A program made the position numbers and the translations under genes. A DNA stretch of 64,000 nt, taken from the NCBI GenBank assembly GCA_000824785.1, contig CCNB01000043.1, positions 487,857-551,856 of the forward strand, in the 5' to 3' direction. The stretch comes from Mesorhizobium plurifarium (GTDB taxonomy: Bacteria > Pseudomonadota > Alphaproteobacteria > Rhizobiales > Rhizobiaceae). Positions within the stretch are counted from its first letter, which is position 1. Every line of letters starts with the position of its first letter. This document shows, piece after piece, positions 42,340-50,598 of the stretch. A model generated the notes under the pieces. That model was not told the origin of the DNA, made no database searches, and worked only from the letters and a program-made list of their open reading frames with translations.

Positions 42340-43498
42340 GCGCGACGGCTCCGGCGGCTGGTGCCTTCCGTCTGTCTTGCGTCCAGAACCAGCCGATGAG
42401 CACGCTGGCAACTATGCTGATGCTGATCGGCCGGAACCACAGGTGGAAAAGATCGTGCAGTCGCAGATCGACGCTGGTCAGTCCGGTGACGAAGAGGAGC
42501 GTTGCCAAGAACCAGCACATGGCTCCGCCTCCCTTCTCCCGCCAAAGCAAGGCGATGGCGAGACCCGCAGGCACCGCCACCATGGCATAGGTGTTCTGCT
42601 CGACCCGCGGATTGAAGATGCACATGTAGAATGCCGCGGCGAGGAAGATGGCGAGTCCGTTGACGTTGGGTTCCAGCCTGCGGTCGTACCGCAGTACCAC
42701 CCAGAGTGTGGCCAAGCCGGCGACGACGCGAACGATCGTCGCCACGGATTCAGGGATCGGCATCCCAACCCGCGTGAAAGGCGCCGTGAAGTCGGCCGGG
42801 ACGAAGGGGCCGGTTGGATCGACCGTCATCGAAGTCAGCAGCCGGAAGAAATCGTGATATTGCGCGTTGATGTAGTCAGTCGACGCAAAGCCATAGGGGA
42901 TGGCGAGCACGACGAGCACAGCCAGTACCAACACCGGTATCAGCCTGGGACGCAGCGCTCCCGCCAGAAGCAGCATGATGATCGCGGTCGGTTTGGCGAT
43001 GATCGCAAGCGATGCCCAGAAAAAGCTCTCAGCCCGGTGTCCCTCGAGAGTCGACAATGTGAGAAACCAGCACGCCCCGGTGAGCAGGATCGTCGCCTGG
43101 CCGTTGCGAAGCGCCGCCAGCGACACCGGCAAGGCAAGGAAGAGGCCGAAGGACAGCAGCCATGTCTGCTCCTCGCCGCCAAGCTTGCGCACCTGGCGCA
43201 TCGCGGCAAAGGTGAGGACACCGAAGCCCAGCATGTGCCACAAAATATTGCCCAGATACGGCCCGAGCTTCAGCAGTGGAACGTAGAGGACGGCGAAGGC
43301 GGGAGCGTATAGATAGCCCATGGCGACTTCGACCTGATACAGCGGCTGGCCGCTCAGAAACGCTTCGCTGCCATGTCTATAGATATGGACCACCGAACGC
43401 GTGGTGGGCGACCATAGCACCAGGCCAAGCACAATCAGAAACGACCCGATCCACAGCCAAAACCCCAAACGGTCGAAGACCGGCCTGGTTACCGTCAT
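42332..43498 (-). CDS. GT87-like (DUF2029) integral membrane glycosyltransferase
   Basis: A 388-residue protein with about 10-11 transmembrane helices and short loops, typical of GT-C/DUF2029 mannosyl-type transferases. The first helix follows TRPVFDRLGFWLWIGS. Loop segments VVHIYRHGSEAFLSGQPLYQ and YLYAPAFAVLYVPLLKLGP agree with the family (Y-x-P near the catalytic loop). These enzymes use lipid-phosphate-sugar donors at the periplasmic side. The start at 43498 leaves out a 56-residue in-frame extension without membrane or family character. It leads the four-gene glycan operon. Confidence 0.82.
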   Translation of the reverse strand: MTVTRPVFDRLGFWLWIGSFLIVLGLVLWSPTTRSVVHIYRHGSEAFLSGQPLYQVEVAMGYLYAPAFAVLYVPLLKLGPYLGNILWHMLGFGVLTFAAMRQVRKLGGEEQTWLLSFGLFLALPVSLAALRNGQATILLTGACWFLTLSTLEGHRAESFFWASLAIIAKPTAIIMLLLAGALRPRLIPVLVLAVLVVLAIPYGFASTDYINAQYHDFFRLLTSMTVDPTGPFVPADFTAPFTRVGMPIPESVATIVRVVAGLATLWVVLRYDRRLEPNVNGLAIFLAAAFYMCIFNPRVEQNTYAMVAVPAGLAIALLWREKGGGAMCWFLATLLFVTGLTSVDLRLHDLFHLWFRPISISIVASVLIGWFWTQDRRKAPAAGAVAHG

Positions 43499-43696
43499 AG
43501 CGCACCCCGCATTCCGACCAGGACGGCTTTCCCATCGCCGCTTGGCTTCAAGCGCTGGCCAGATATCACATGGAAATGAAATAGAACATCCGAGCGTGTC
43601 TGTTACCGACGCGGGGCAACGGAAGGCGAAACAGCGGCGTTTTTCCGCCGCTCTCTTGTCGATCACGGTTTTGTGTTCAAATCGGCGCCCGGCTGC

Positions 43697-44734
43697 CTAC
43701 GGCCTGATGAACACCTTTCCGTTGGGCTTGGCGAGCTCGGCCGGCAGCCGCGCCATCGCCTCGTCCAGCGGCACCACCGCCGTGACGTCGGTCGACCAGC
43801 GTCCGTCGGAAAAGCGCTTCTGCGCCTCCAGCACCGCCGGGCCCAGCCTGTCGCGGAACTGGCGCATCCATTCGGCCAGCCAGAAGCCCTCGATGCGCTT
43901 GTGCTGGAAGATCAGTTGGCCGGGCTCGCGGATCACCGTCGGCTCGGCGTCGAGCCGGCCATAGACGATCCAGCGCGCGCGTTTCGGCATGGCGGCGAAG
44001 ATGGTGGAAGCCAGCGGGCCGGTGACGGCGTCGAGGAAAATGCGCGGCTGCTCGGCCTTCATCGCGTCGCGCAACGCCGCCTCGAAATCCGCCGCCTTCT
44101 CGTTGAGCACATGGGCGGCGCCGAGTTCCTTTAGCAGTGGGATCTGCTCGTCGCGACGCACCGTGACGATCGGCCGGAAGCCTGCCTCCTTCGCCAGCCC
44201 GATGATCAGCTTGCAGAGCTGGCTGGCGCCTGCGGTCATGATGAAGGCCTTTTCGCCTTCCTCTCTGACGATGTCGAACATGGCCAAGGCCGTCAGCGGA
44301 TTGACGATCATCGCAGCAGCATCCTCGTCGCGCACCGTGTCGATGAGCGGGATGCAGGACGCGGCTTCGGCGACGGCATAATCCGCCCATGCGCCCCAGT
44401 TCGACACGCCGGTGGCGAAGGCGACGCGCTTGCCCGCAAGGCTTTTCGCATACGGGTCGTCGCCCGTGGCGACGACAATGCCGACGCCCTCGAAACCGGC
44501 CGGCCGGCCCTTGACCCGCGGCTGGCCGTACTGGCCCTTGATGAAGGCGATGTCGGACGAGTTGATCGAGGCGAGGCTGACCTTGATCAGCGCTTGTGTC
44601 GGCCCAGGCGCCGGCACGGCGATGCTGCCGGGCTGAAGATAAGGCTCCATCGCTTCCAGCGCGGCCGCCGAAGGCGTCCTGGTGTAACCGTCGCCGACTA
44701 GCAGCAGACCCTGCATTTGCGATGGAAGCGCCAT
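43697..44734 (-). CDS. MDR-family (zinc-binding dehydrogenase-like) oxidoreductase
   Basis: A 345-residue medium-chain dehydrogenase/reductase of the quinone-oxidoreductase or enoyl-reductase type. GroES-like domain sequence is LIKVSLASINSSDIAFIKGQYG and VKGRPAGFEGVGIVVATG; the Rossmann part carries AFIMTAGASQLCKLIIGLAKEAG. Structural zinc Cys ligands are not visible, so it is likely zinc-independent. The start at 44734 follows the acyl-CoA dehydrogenase stop by 5 bp; a longer frame upstream re-reads that gene. It belongs to an acyl-CoA operon and may reduce an enoyl or keto intermediate. Confidence 0.88.
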   Translation of the reverse strand: MALPSQMQGLLLVGDGYTRTPSAAALEAMEPYLQPGSIAVPAPGPTQALIKVSLASINSSDIAFIKGQYGQPRVKGRPAGFEGVGIVVATGDDPYAKSLAGKRVAFATGVSNWGAWADYAVAEAASCIPLIDTVRDEDAAAMIVNPLTALAMFDIVREEGEKAFIMTAGASQLCKLIIGLAKEAGFRPIVTVRRDEQIPLLKELGAAHVLNEKAADFEAALRDAMKAEQPRIFLDAVTGPLASTIFAAMPKRARWIVYGRLDAEPTVIREPGQLIFQHKRIEGFWLAEWMRQFRDRLGPAVLEAQKRFSDGRWSTDVTAVVPLDEAMARLPAELAKPNGKVFIRP

Positions 44735-44739
44735 GGCCG

Positions 44740-45981
44740 TCAGACCTTTTCCTGCGTGTATTTCTTCAGTTCCGTGCGCGCCACCTGGCGCCGGTGCACG
44801 GCGTCCGGCCCGTCGGCCAGCCGCAATGTCCTCAAATGCGTCCAGGAGCGGGCGAGAGGCGTGTCCTGGCTGATGCCTTGCGCGCCGAACATCTGCACCG
44901 CCTCGTCTGTGACCTTCAGCGCGACGCGGGGCGCCACCACCTTGATCTGGCTGATCCAGGGCGCGGCCGCGCGAGCATCTCCCTGATCGATCATCCACGC
45001 AGCCTTGAGGCACAAGAGCCGCGCCATCTCGATCTCCATGCGGCATTCGGCGATGATGTCGAAATTCGCGCCGAGCTTTGCCAGCGGCTGGCCGAAGGCC
45101 TCGCGCCGCACCGAACGCTGACACAGCATCTCCAGCGCCATCTCCGCCTGGCCTATGGCGCGCATGCAATGATGGATGCGGCCCGGCCCGAGCCGCCCCT
45201 GCGCGATCTCGAACCCCCTGCCCTCGCCGAGGATCAGGTTTGCCGCCGGCACCCGGACGTTGTCGAATCTCAGATGCATATGCCCATGCGGCGCGTCGTC
45301 ATCGCCATAGACCTGCATGGGCCGCAGCTTGGTGATGCCCTTGCTGTCGGAAGGCACCAGGATCATCGAATGCCGGCGATGCTGCGGCTCCCCGTCCGAT
45401 CCCGTCCTGACCATGACGATATAGATGGCGCAGCGCGGATCGCCCGCTCCGGAAGCCCACCATTTCTCGCCGTTCAGCACATAGTCGTCGCCCTGCCGCT
45501 CGCAGCGCATCGAAATGTTGGTGGCGTCCGAAGACGCCACGTCCGGCTCGGTCATCAGATAGGCCGAACGGATTTTCCCCTCGAGCAGCGGCTCCAGCCA
45601 ATCGCGCTTGTGCGCTTGCGAGCCGTAGCGCTCCAGCACCTCCATGTTTCCGGTGTCGGGCGCCGAGCAGTTGAAGGTCTCGGCGCCGAGATGCGCCTTG
45701 CCCATCTCCTCCGCCAGATAAGCGTATTCGACGGTGGAAAGGCCGTAGCCGCGCTCGGAATCGGTGAGCCAGAAGTTCCACAGGCCGCGCTCGCGCGCCG
45801 TCTTCTTCAAGCCCTCCAGGATTTCCGTCTGCCTGGCCGTATAGGCCCAGCGGTCGCCCCCCTTGCCGACTTCGGCGAGGAACGCTTCGCCGAGCGGCGC
45901 GATCTCGTCGCGCACCATCGCCGCCACACGCTGGTGGATAGGCTTCAGCCGCTCGGTCATTCCGAGATTCATGTCCGCCAT
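44740..45981 (-). CDS. Acyl-CoA dehydrogenase (ACAD10/11-like)
   Basis: A 413-residue flavoprotein of the acyl-CoA dehydrogenase family. The N-terminal helical domain runs to about residue 130. FAD/substrate strands include YLMTEPDVASSDATNI, NGEKWWASGAGDPRC and FDNVRVPAANLILGEGRG. The C-terminal helix bundle ends with GAQGISQDTPLARSWTHLRTLRLADGPDAVHRRQVARTEL, typical of the ACAD10/ACAD11 branch. ACAD10/11 enzymes act on 4-hydroxyacyl-CoAs with an APH-fold kinase, and a kinase gene is present at 47440. It is divergent from the SDR-MaoC-kinase genes. Confidence 0.9.
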   Translation of the reverse strand: MADMNLGMTERLKPIHQRVAAMVRDEIAPLGEAFLAEVGKGGDRWAYTARQTEILEGLKKTARERGLWNFWLTDSERGYGLSTVEYAYLAEEMGKAHLGAETFNCSAPDTGNMEVLERYGSQAHKRDWLEPLLEGKIRSAYLMTEPDVASSDATNISMRCERQGDDYVLNGEKWWASGAGDPRCAIYIVMVRTGSDGEPQHRRHSMILVPSDSKGITKLRPMQVYGDDDAPHGHMHLRFDNVRVPAANLILGEGRGFEIAQGRLGPGRIHHCMRAIGQAEMALEMLCQRSVRREAFGQPLAKLGANFDIIAECRMEIEMARLLCLKAAWMIDQGDARAAAPWISQIKVVAPRVALKVTDEAVQMFGAQGISQDTPLARSWTHLRTLRLADGPDAVHRRQVARTELKKYTQEKV

Positions 45982-46096
45982 CGCTTTCAGCCTTTCCCAA
46001 GATAAATCTTTACCCGTGGCAAGGATGACCGTACTTCGGCTAGCCTTGTCAACGCGAGTCCCTCGCCGGTTCGGTCGAGGCGTGCGGAGGAGTGCG

Positions 46097-46912
46097 ATGA
46101 GTTATCTCGACAAGCTGTTCTCGGTCGCCGGCAAGACCGCGCTGGTGACGGGTGCTGCGACCGGCATCGGCCGCATGGTGGCGACCGGGCTGGTGCGCGC
46201 CGGCGCTCATGTGATGATCGCCTCGCGCAAGGGCGAGGATTGCGTGAAAGTCGCCAACGAATTGAACGCGCTCGGCGGCTCCGGCCATGCCGACGGCTTT
46301 GCCGGCGACGTGTCCAGCGAGGCGGGCATCGCCGCGCTCGTCGCCGAGGTCAAGGCACGCACGGAGCGCCTGCATATCCTGGTCAACAATGCCGGCATTT
46401 CCTGGGGTGCGCCGCTGCAGGATTTCCCTTACCATGCCTGGGCCAAGGTGTTCGGCGTCAACGTCACTGCCGTCTTCCATCTGACACGGGAGCTTTTGCC
46501 GCTGCTCGACGCCGCGGCGAGCGACGAGGACCCGGCCCGCGTGATCAATCTCGGTTCGGTGATGGGCACCCAGCCGCTGGCCGACGACGCTTATTCCTAT
46601 GCTGCTTCGAAAGCGGCGGTGCATCATTTGACGCGCACGCTGGCGATCGAGTTCGCCGCCCGCCGCATCACCGTCAACGCCTTTGCGCCCGGCCCTTTCC
46701 AGAGCCGCATGACGGCCTTTGCCACCGCGACGGAGGAGCAGGCGAAACATGTTGGTAACCATGTTCCGCTCGGCCGTATCGGCGTGGCGGATGACATTGC
46801 CGGCGCAACGCTTTATTTGTGCAGCCGAGCCGGAAGCTACGTCACCGGCGCCATCCTGCCGATCGACGGCGGCCAGTCGGTGCAGCATGGAATGACTTTG
46901 TTCAAGGAGTAG
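46097..46912 (+). CDS. SDR-family oxidoreductase
   Basis: A 271-residue classical SDR. TGAATGIGRM is the cofactor motif and VNNAGIS lies near residue 98. Catalytic Ser, Tyr and Lys are in NLGSVMGTQPLADDAYSYAASKAAV. The tail is GSYVTGAILPIDGGQSVQHG. The start at 46097 is marked by GGAGGAG six bases upstream; an in-frame upstream Met is antisense to the acyl-CoA dehydrogenase end. It is the first gene of a plus-strand operon with MaoC, kinase and a second SDR, so 3-hydroxyacyl-CoA oxidation or reduction is a likely role. Confidence 0.9.
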   Translation: MSYLDKLFSVAGKTALVTGAATGIGRMVATGLVRAGAHVMIASRKGEDCVKVANELNALGGSGHADGFAGDVSSEAGIAALVAEVKARTERLHILVNNAGISWGAPLQDFPYHAWAKVFGVNVTAVFHLTRELLPLLDAAASDEDPARVINLGSVMGTQPLADDAYSYAASKAAVHHLTRTLAIEFAARRITVNAFAPGPFQSRMTAFATATEEQAKHVGNHVPLGRIGVADDIAGATLYLCSRAGSYVTGAILPIDGGQSVQHGMTLFKE

Positions 46913-46963
46913 GCGCCCGGTTCGAGGAATCGTTATCCGGGCGGGGGTGCGGAGGACATCAGC

Positions 46964-47443
46964 GTGGAACCGATCAGTCTCGATACGCTTCTGGCAAGCG
47001 TCGGCAAGGAGGTCGGCGTCTCGCCCTGGCGAACGGTGACGCAGCGCATGATCGACCAGTTCGCCGACGCGACCGACGACCACCAGTTCATCCATTGCGA
47101 TCCGGAGCGCGCCAAGCGCGAGACGCCGTTCGGCGGCACCATCGCGCATGGCTTCCTGTCGCTGTCGCTTTTGTCGGCAATGACCTTCGAGACCATGCCG
47201 CCGATCGAAAACACCAAGATGGGTGTCAATCATGGGTTTGATACGCTGCGTTTCCTGGCGCCGGTGAAGACCGGCTCGCGCATCCGCACTCGCTTCGTGC
47301 TGGCGGACGTCAAGGTGCGGCCGTCCGGCTGGGTGCAGACGGCGCATGACGTGACCATCGAGATCGAGGGTTCGAAGAAGCCGGCCCTGACGGCACGCTG
47401 GCTGACCTTGACGCTGATCGAGCGCCAGCCCGAGAACGCATGA
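46964..47443 (+). CDS. MaoC-family dehydratase (R-specific enoyl-CoA hydratase-like)
   Basis: A 159-residue single hot-dog protein. The conserved FADATDDHQFIHCDPERAK contains the Asp and His catalytic dyad, and TPFGGTIAHGFLSLSLL is the second signature. The start is GTG at 46964, backed by GGAGGA seven bases before it. It should hydrate or dehydrate an acyl-CoA. The stop overlaps the start of the kinase gene by 4 bp (ATGA), linking the two in translation. Confidence 0.9.
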   Translation: MEPISLDTLLASVGKEVGVSPWRTVTQRMIDQFADATDDHQFIHCDPERAKRETPFGGTIAHGFLSLSLLSAMTFETMPPIENTKMGVNHGFDTLRFLAPVKTGSRIRTRFVLADVKVRPSGWVQTAHDVTIEIEGSKKPALTARWLTLTLIERQPENA

Positions 47444-48492
47444 GCGGCGAGGCCGGTGCCATAGACCAGGCGGCGCTTGCGCCCTATCTCGAGGCGCATA
47501 TTCCGGGCTTTGCCGGCTTGTCCGCGATTGAAAAATTCAAGTCCGGCCAGTCCAATCCGACCTATCTTCTGACTGCCGCCAGCGGCCGCTATGTGCTGCG
47601 CGCCAAGCCGCCGGGGCAACTGCTGAAATCCGCGCATCAGGTCGACCGGGAATTCCGGGTCATGCGGGCGCTTGCCGGCACGGCGGTGCCGGTGCCGCGC
47701 ATGCTGCATCTGTCAGGCGAAGACTCCCCGATCGGCCGCATGTTCTACGTCATGGAATATCTCGATGGCCGCATCTTCTGGGATCCGTCGCTGCCGGATC
47801 TTTCCGGCAATGAAGAGCGCGCCGCGATCTACGACGCGATGAACGCGACGCTTGCCGCCATGCACGACGTCGATGTCGACGCCGTCGGCCTTGGCGATTT
47901 CGGCAAGCCCGGTAGCTATTTCGAACGCCAACTTACGCGTTGGGCCGGCCAGTACCGGGCCTCCGAAACCGAAACCATAGCCGATATCGACAGGCTGATC
48001 GCGTGGCTCGAAACGCATATGCCGGCCGATGACGGCCGCGTTTCGCTTGTCCATGGCGACTACCGGCTGGACAACATGATGTTCGCGCCGGGCGCGCCGA
48101 AAGTCATCGCGGTGCTCGACTGGGAACTGTCGACGCTCGGCCACCCCTTCGCCGACCTCGCCTATCAATGCATGCAGTGGCGCCTGCCGCATGCGTCGGG
48201 TTTTCGCGGCCTCGGCGGTGTCGATCGCGCGGCCGCCGGCCTGCCTTCCGAGGAGGCCTATGTCACCGATTACTGCCGCAGGCGCGGCATCGAGAAGATC
48301 GACAACTGGACCTTTTTCCTGGCGTTCTCCTTCTTCCGGCTGGCGGCGATCTGCCAGGGCGTCTATCGGCGCGCGCTGGACGGCAATGCCTCAAATCCGG
48401 AAAAGGCGAAGAGCTACGGCCAGGCGGTGAAGCTGATCGCGATCCTCGCGGCTGAGCTGATCGGCAGGAAGAACTCAAGAAAGGAAAGCTGA
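47440..48492 (+). CDS. APH-fold phosphotransferase (ACAD10/LvaA kinase-like)
   Basis: A 350-residue aminoglycoside-phosphotransferase-fold kinase. The N-lobe has KFKSGQSNPTYLL and YVLRAKPPG with the ATP Lys. The catalytic Brenner motif is SLVHGDYRLDNMMF, with Asp near residue 207. The metal motif VLDWELSTLGHPFADLAYQ follows. The arrangement matches the kinase part of human ACAD10/11 and bacterial LvaA, which phosphorylate the 4-hydroxyl of acyl-CoAs. It is overlapped by maoC upstream and lies 3 bp before an SDR gene. Confidence 0.88.
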   Translation: MSGEAGAIDQAALAPYLEAHIPGFAGLSAIEKFKSGQSNPTYLLTAASGRYVLRAKPPGQLLKSAHQVDREFRVMRALAGTAVPVPRMLHLSGEDSPIGRMFYVMEYLDGRIFWDPSLPDLSGNEERAAIYDAMNATLAAMHDVDVDAVGLGDFGKPGSYFERQLTRWAGQYRASETETIADIDRLIAWLETHMPADDGRVSLVHGDYRLDNMMFAPGAPKVIAVLDWELSTLGHPFADLAYQCMQWRLPHASGFRGLGGVDRAAAGLPSEEAYVTDYCRRRGIEKIDNWTFFLAFSFFRLAAICQGVYRRALDGNASNPEKAKSYGQAVKLIAILAAELIGRKNSRKES

Positions 48493-48495
48493 GCG

Positions 48496-49272
48496 ATGCC
48501 CCGTTTCGATGGGATGACGGTGCTGATCACCGGCGCGACCGGCGGCCTCGGCAGCGGGGCGGCAAAGGCCTTCGCCGCCGAAGGGGCGCGGCTGGTGCTC
48601 TCCGATCTCGATGAGGCTGCGCTCGGCAGTTTCGCCGCGACGCTCGATGCCGAGACGGTTCACCTTGCCGGCAACATCGCCGACGAAAACCTCTCCGGGG
48701 ATCTGGTGAAGCTTGCCGTGCAGAAGTTCGGCCGGCTCGACATCGCCGTCAACAATGCCGGCATCGTCCACTCCTTCGTGCGCCTGCCGCAGGTGACCTC
48801 GGAGGAGGCGCGCCGCGTGGTCGAGGTCGATCTCCTCGGCGTCTTCTACGCCATGAAGCACCAGATCCCTCAGTTGGAGCGGCAATTCAAGGAAAGCGGC
48901 AAGGGCGGTGTCATCGTCAACATCGCCTCGGTCGCCGGCCTCTCCGGCGCGCCGAAGCTCTCGGTCTATGCAGCTGCCAAGCACGGCGTCGTCGGGCTGA
49001 CGCGCTCGGCCGCCGTGGAATATGCCAGCAAGGGAATACGCATCAACGCGGTCTGCCCGGCCCACACCCGCACGGCAATGGTCGACGGCTTCGTGCGTTT
49101 CACGGGAGCGCCCGAAGCCGAAGCGCTTGCCGAGCTCACGCGCGGCGTGCCGATGAAGCGTGTCGGCGAGGTCGACGAGATCATCACCGGCATCCTTTTC
49201 CTTGCCGACCCTGGCAACTCGTTCATGACCGGCCACACGCTGGCGCTCGATGGCGGCATCGGCGCCATTTGA
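48496..49272 (+). CDS. SDR-family oxidoreductase
   Basis: A 258-residue classical SDR with TGATGGLGSG (one Gly variant of TGxxxGIG), VNNAGIV near residue 90 and the tetrad segment IASVAGLSGAPKLSVYAAAKHG. The C-terminal cap contains the usual FMTGHTLALDGGI. It is the fourth gene of the operon and starts 3 bp after the kinase stop. Two SDRs, MaoC and a kinase with an ACAD gene nearby suggest hydroxyacyl-CoA oxidation downstream of the phosphorylation step. Confidence 0.9.
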   Translation: MPRFDGMTVLITGATGGLGSGAAKAFAAEGARLVLSDLDEAALGSFAATLDAETVHLAGNIADENLSGDLVKLAVQKFGRLDIAVNNAGIVHSFVRLPQVTSEEARRVVEVDLLGVFYAMKHQIPQLERQFKESGKGGVIVNIASVAGLSGAPKLSVYAAAKHGVVGLTRSAAVEYASKGIRINAVCPAHTRTAMVDGFVRFTGAPEAEALAELTRGVPMKRVGEVDEIITGILFLADPGNSFMTGHTLALDGGIGAI

Positions 49273-49294
49273 GCGTGCCGGGGGAACGGCTACA

Positions 49295-49415
49295 GCAATT
49301 CCAGGAAAAGTGTGATCGGTTTTCCGTTCGGAATTGCGTGAAAACAAAGAGATAGAGCGTCCGCAATCGTGTTAACCGAAGAGTCTGAGCGAACGTTGCG
49401 GAACCGGAACGCTCT
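49295..49415. repeat. Composite palindromic repeat B-linker-A
   Basis: B arms GCAATTCC (49295-49302) and GGAATTGC (49330-49337) are followed by linker GTGAAAACAAAGAGAT and A arms AGAGCG (49354-49359) and CGCTCT (49410-49415). Inside A, TCCGCAA and TTGCGGA also pair, so A is longer than in other copies. It separates the SDR gene from the TetR gene. Confidence 0.75.
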
Positions 49416-49478
49416 CTTGTCCGTTCCCGTACAGCGTATATAATTTCGTCAGGCAACCAACCACAAAGGCAGCGGACA

Positions 49479-50123
49479 TTGACGCTGAGCGTTCAGAAAC
49501 GCCGCGAAAAACAGAAGGCGGAGCTTCGCTCGGAACTCGTCGCGGCGGCTCACAAGCTGGTGCAGGAAGAGGGCTATGAGGGCCTCACCATCCGTAAGCT
49601 CGCCAAGCGGGTCGGCTATGCGCCGATGTCGGTTTATTCCTATTTCGCCGACAAGCAGGACATCCTCTTCGCGCTCGCCGAGGACGCCTTCGAGACGCTC
49701 GCCCGCCGCATTGAGGAGCACTCCGCCGACGATCCGATCGAGGCGCTGCAGGCCGTGATGACCGAGTACGCGGCTTTCGGGCTCGGCAATCCCAACGAAT
49801 ACCGCACCGTCTTCATGACCGAGAAGACCAGGCTGCCCGAGGGGCGCAGCTATGAGGACATGGAAGAGGGCAACCCGGCCATGAAGGTGCTGATCAAACG
49901 CGTCGAGGCCTGCGTTGCCGCCGGCAGGCTCAAGGGCGATCCGCGCGCCATCGCGACCATGCTGTGGACCGTCGGCCATGGCACGATTTCGCTTCTGATC
50001 ACCTTTCCTTTCTATCCTTTCGGCGACCCCGAGGCTTACGTGAAGCGCATGTGCAACTTCATGATGGCCTCGCTGTCGGAGCAGGACATCCCGCCGCTCA
50101 CCGAAACCCCGATCGACTGCTGA
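49479..50123 (+). CDS. TetR/AcrR-family transcriptional regulator
   Basis: A 214-residue TetR protein. The HTH is LTIRKLAKRVGYAPMSVYSYFADKQDIL, at about residues 33-60. The C-terminal ligand domain carries GNPNEYRTVFM and LWTVGHGTISLLI, as in the TetR_C family that covers residues 80-190. The start is TTG at 49479; no ATG or GTG upstream keeps the HTH intact, and an A-rich AAAGGCAGCGG leader precedes it. It lies between the acyl-CoA operon and a small exported protein gene. CGTAC palindromes follow its 3' end, and it may control one or both neighbours. Confidence 0.9.
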   Translation: MTLSVQKRREKQKAELRSELVAAAHKLVQEEGYEGLTIRKLAKRVGYAPMSVYSYFADKQDILFALAEDAFETLARRIEEHSADDPIEALQAVMTEYAAFGLGNPNEYRTVFMTEKTRLPEGRSYEDMEEGNPAMKVLIKRVEACVAAGRLKGDPRAIATMLWTVGHGTISLLITFPFYPFGDPEAYVKRMCNFMMASLSEQDIPPLTETPIDC

Positions 50124-50186
50124 TCCTCACAGCTGCCGCCAGCGGCTTGATTCGCCGTGGCGCGTTCTTACGTTCAAGAAAAGTTG

Positions 50187-50260
50187 TCGTACACGTACAG
50201 ATTCCGTCTTGAATTCCGGTTCCAGTCGCCGTATGTGTACGTCGTATCGTACATGTACGA
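50187..50260. promoter_or_regulatory. Cluster of CGTAC palindromes before the small exported protein gene
   Basis: Three palindromic sites occur in 74 bp. They are TCGTACACGTAC at 50187-50198, CGTATGTGTACG at 50230-50241, and a perfect 14-bp TCGTACATGTACGA at 50247-50260. The last two are 18 bp apart centre to centre. The size and symmetry fit TetR-family operators or another dimeric regulator, and the adjacent TetR gene is the obvious candidate. The last site is 24 bp before the start codon of the exported protein gene. Confidence 0.55.
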
Positions 50261-50283
50261 AAAAAGATGACTGGAGACGGAAA

Positions 50284-50517
50284 ATGAAGAAGACCATCCT
50301 CGCCCTCGCCGCCGTGCTGGCTTTCTCGGGCACCGCTTTTGCCGGTGCGAACCAGCCGGCCAAGCATGCCCCGGCCGCCTGCGTTCAGACCAACACCAAT
50401 GTGGTTCTCGATTGCACCGCGACCGGTTCGGTCGAAAAGGCAGACACCGCCAAGACCCAGACCAAGAGCCCGCGCCTCGGCATCGACGTCAGCCCGTGGT
50501 TTGTGCCCGGCCTGTAA
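50284..50517 (+). CDS. Small exported protein (possibly DUF680-like)
   Basis: A 77-residue protein with a signal peptide (MKKTILALAAVLAFSGTAFA) and a mature peptide of about 57 residues: a Pro-, Ala- and Thr-rich stretch, two Cys (PAACVQ and VVLDCTA) and the tail PWFVPGL. The start at 50284 is preceded by CTGGAGACGG. Length, signal and composition resemble the DUF680 family found mainly in Mesorhizobium, but assignment is tentative. Three palindromes directly upstream suggest tight transcriptional control, and a strong terminator follows. Confidence 0.7.
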   Translation: MKKTILALAAVLAFSGTAFAGANQPAKHAPAACVQTNTNVVLDCTATGSVEKADTAKTQTKSPRLGIDVSPWFVPGL

Positions 50518-50534
50518 GCACTATCGGCAGAACC

Positions 50535-50571
50535 AACGAAAACGGGCGGCACTTGGCCGCCCTTTTCGTTT
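50535..50571. terminator. Bidirectional intrinsic terminator
   Basis: AACGAAAA-C-GGGCGGC pairs with GCCGCCC-TTTTCGTT across a short ACTTG loop, with one bulged C. An A-run leads the stem and a T-run ends it, so it can stop transcription from both sides. It lies between the exported protein gene and the converging acidic-protein gene. Confidence 0.8.
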
Positions 50572-50598
50572 GTCTGTGGCCTTGAGAGCTGCCCAGGC

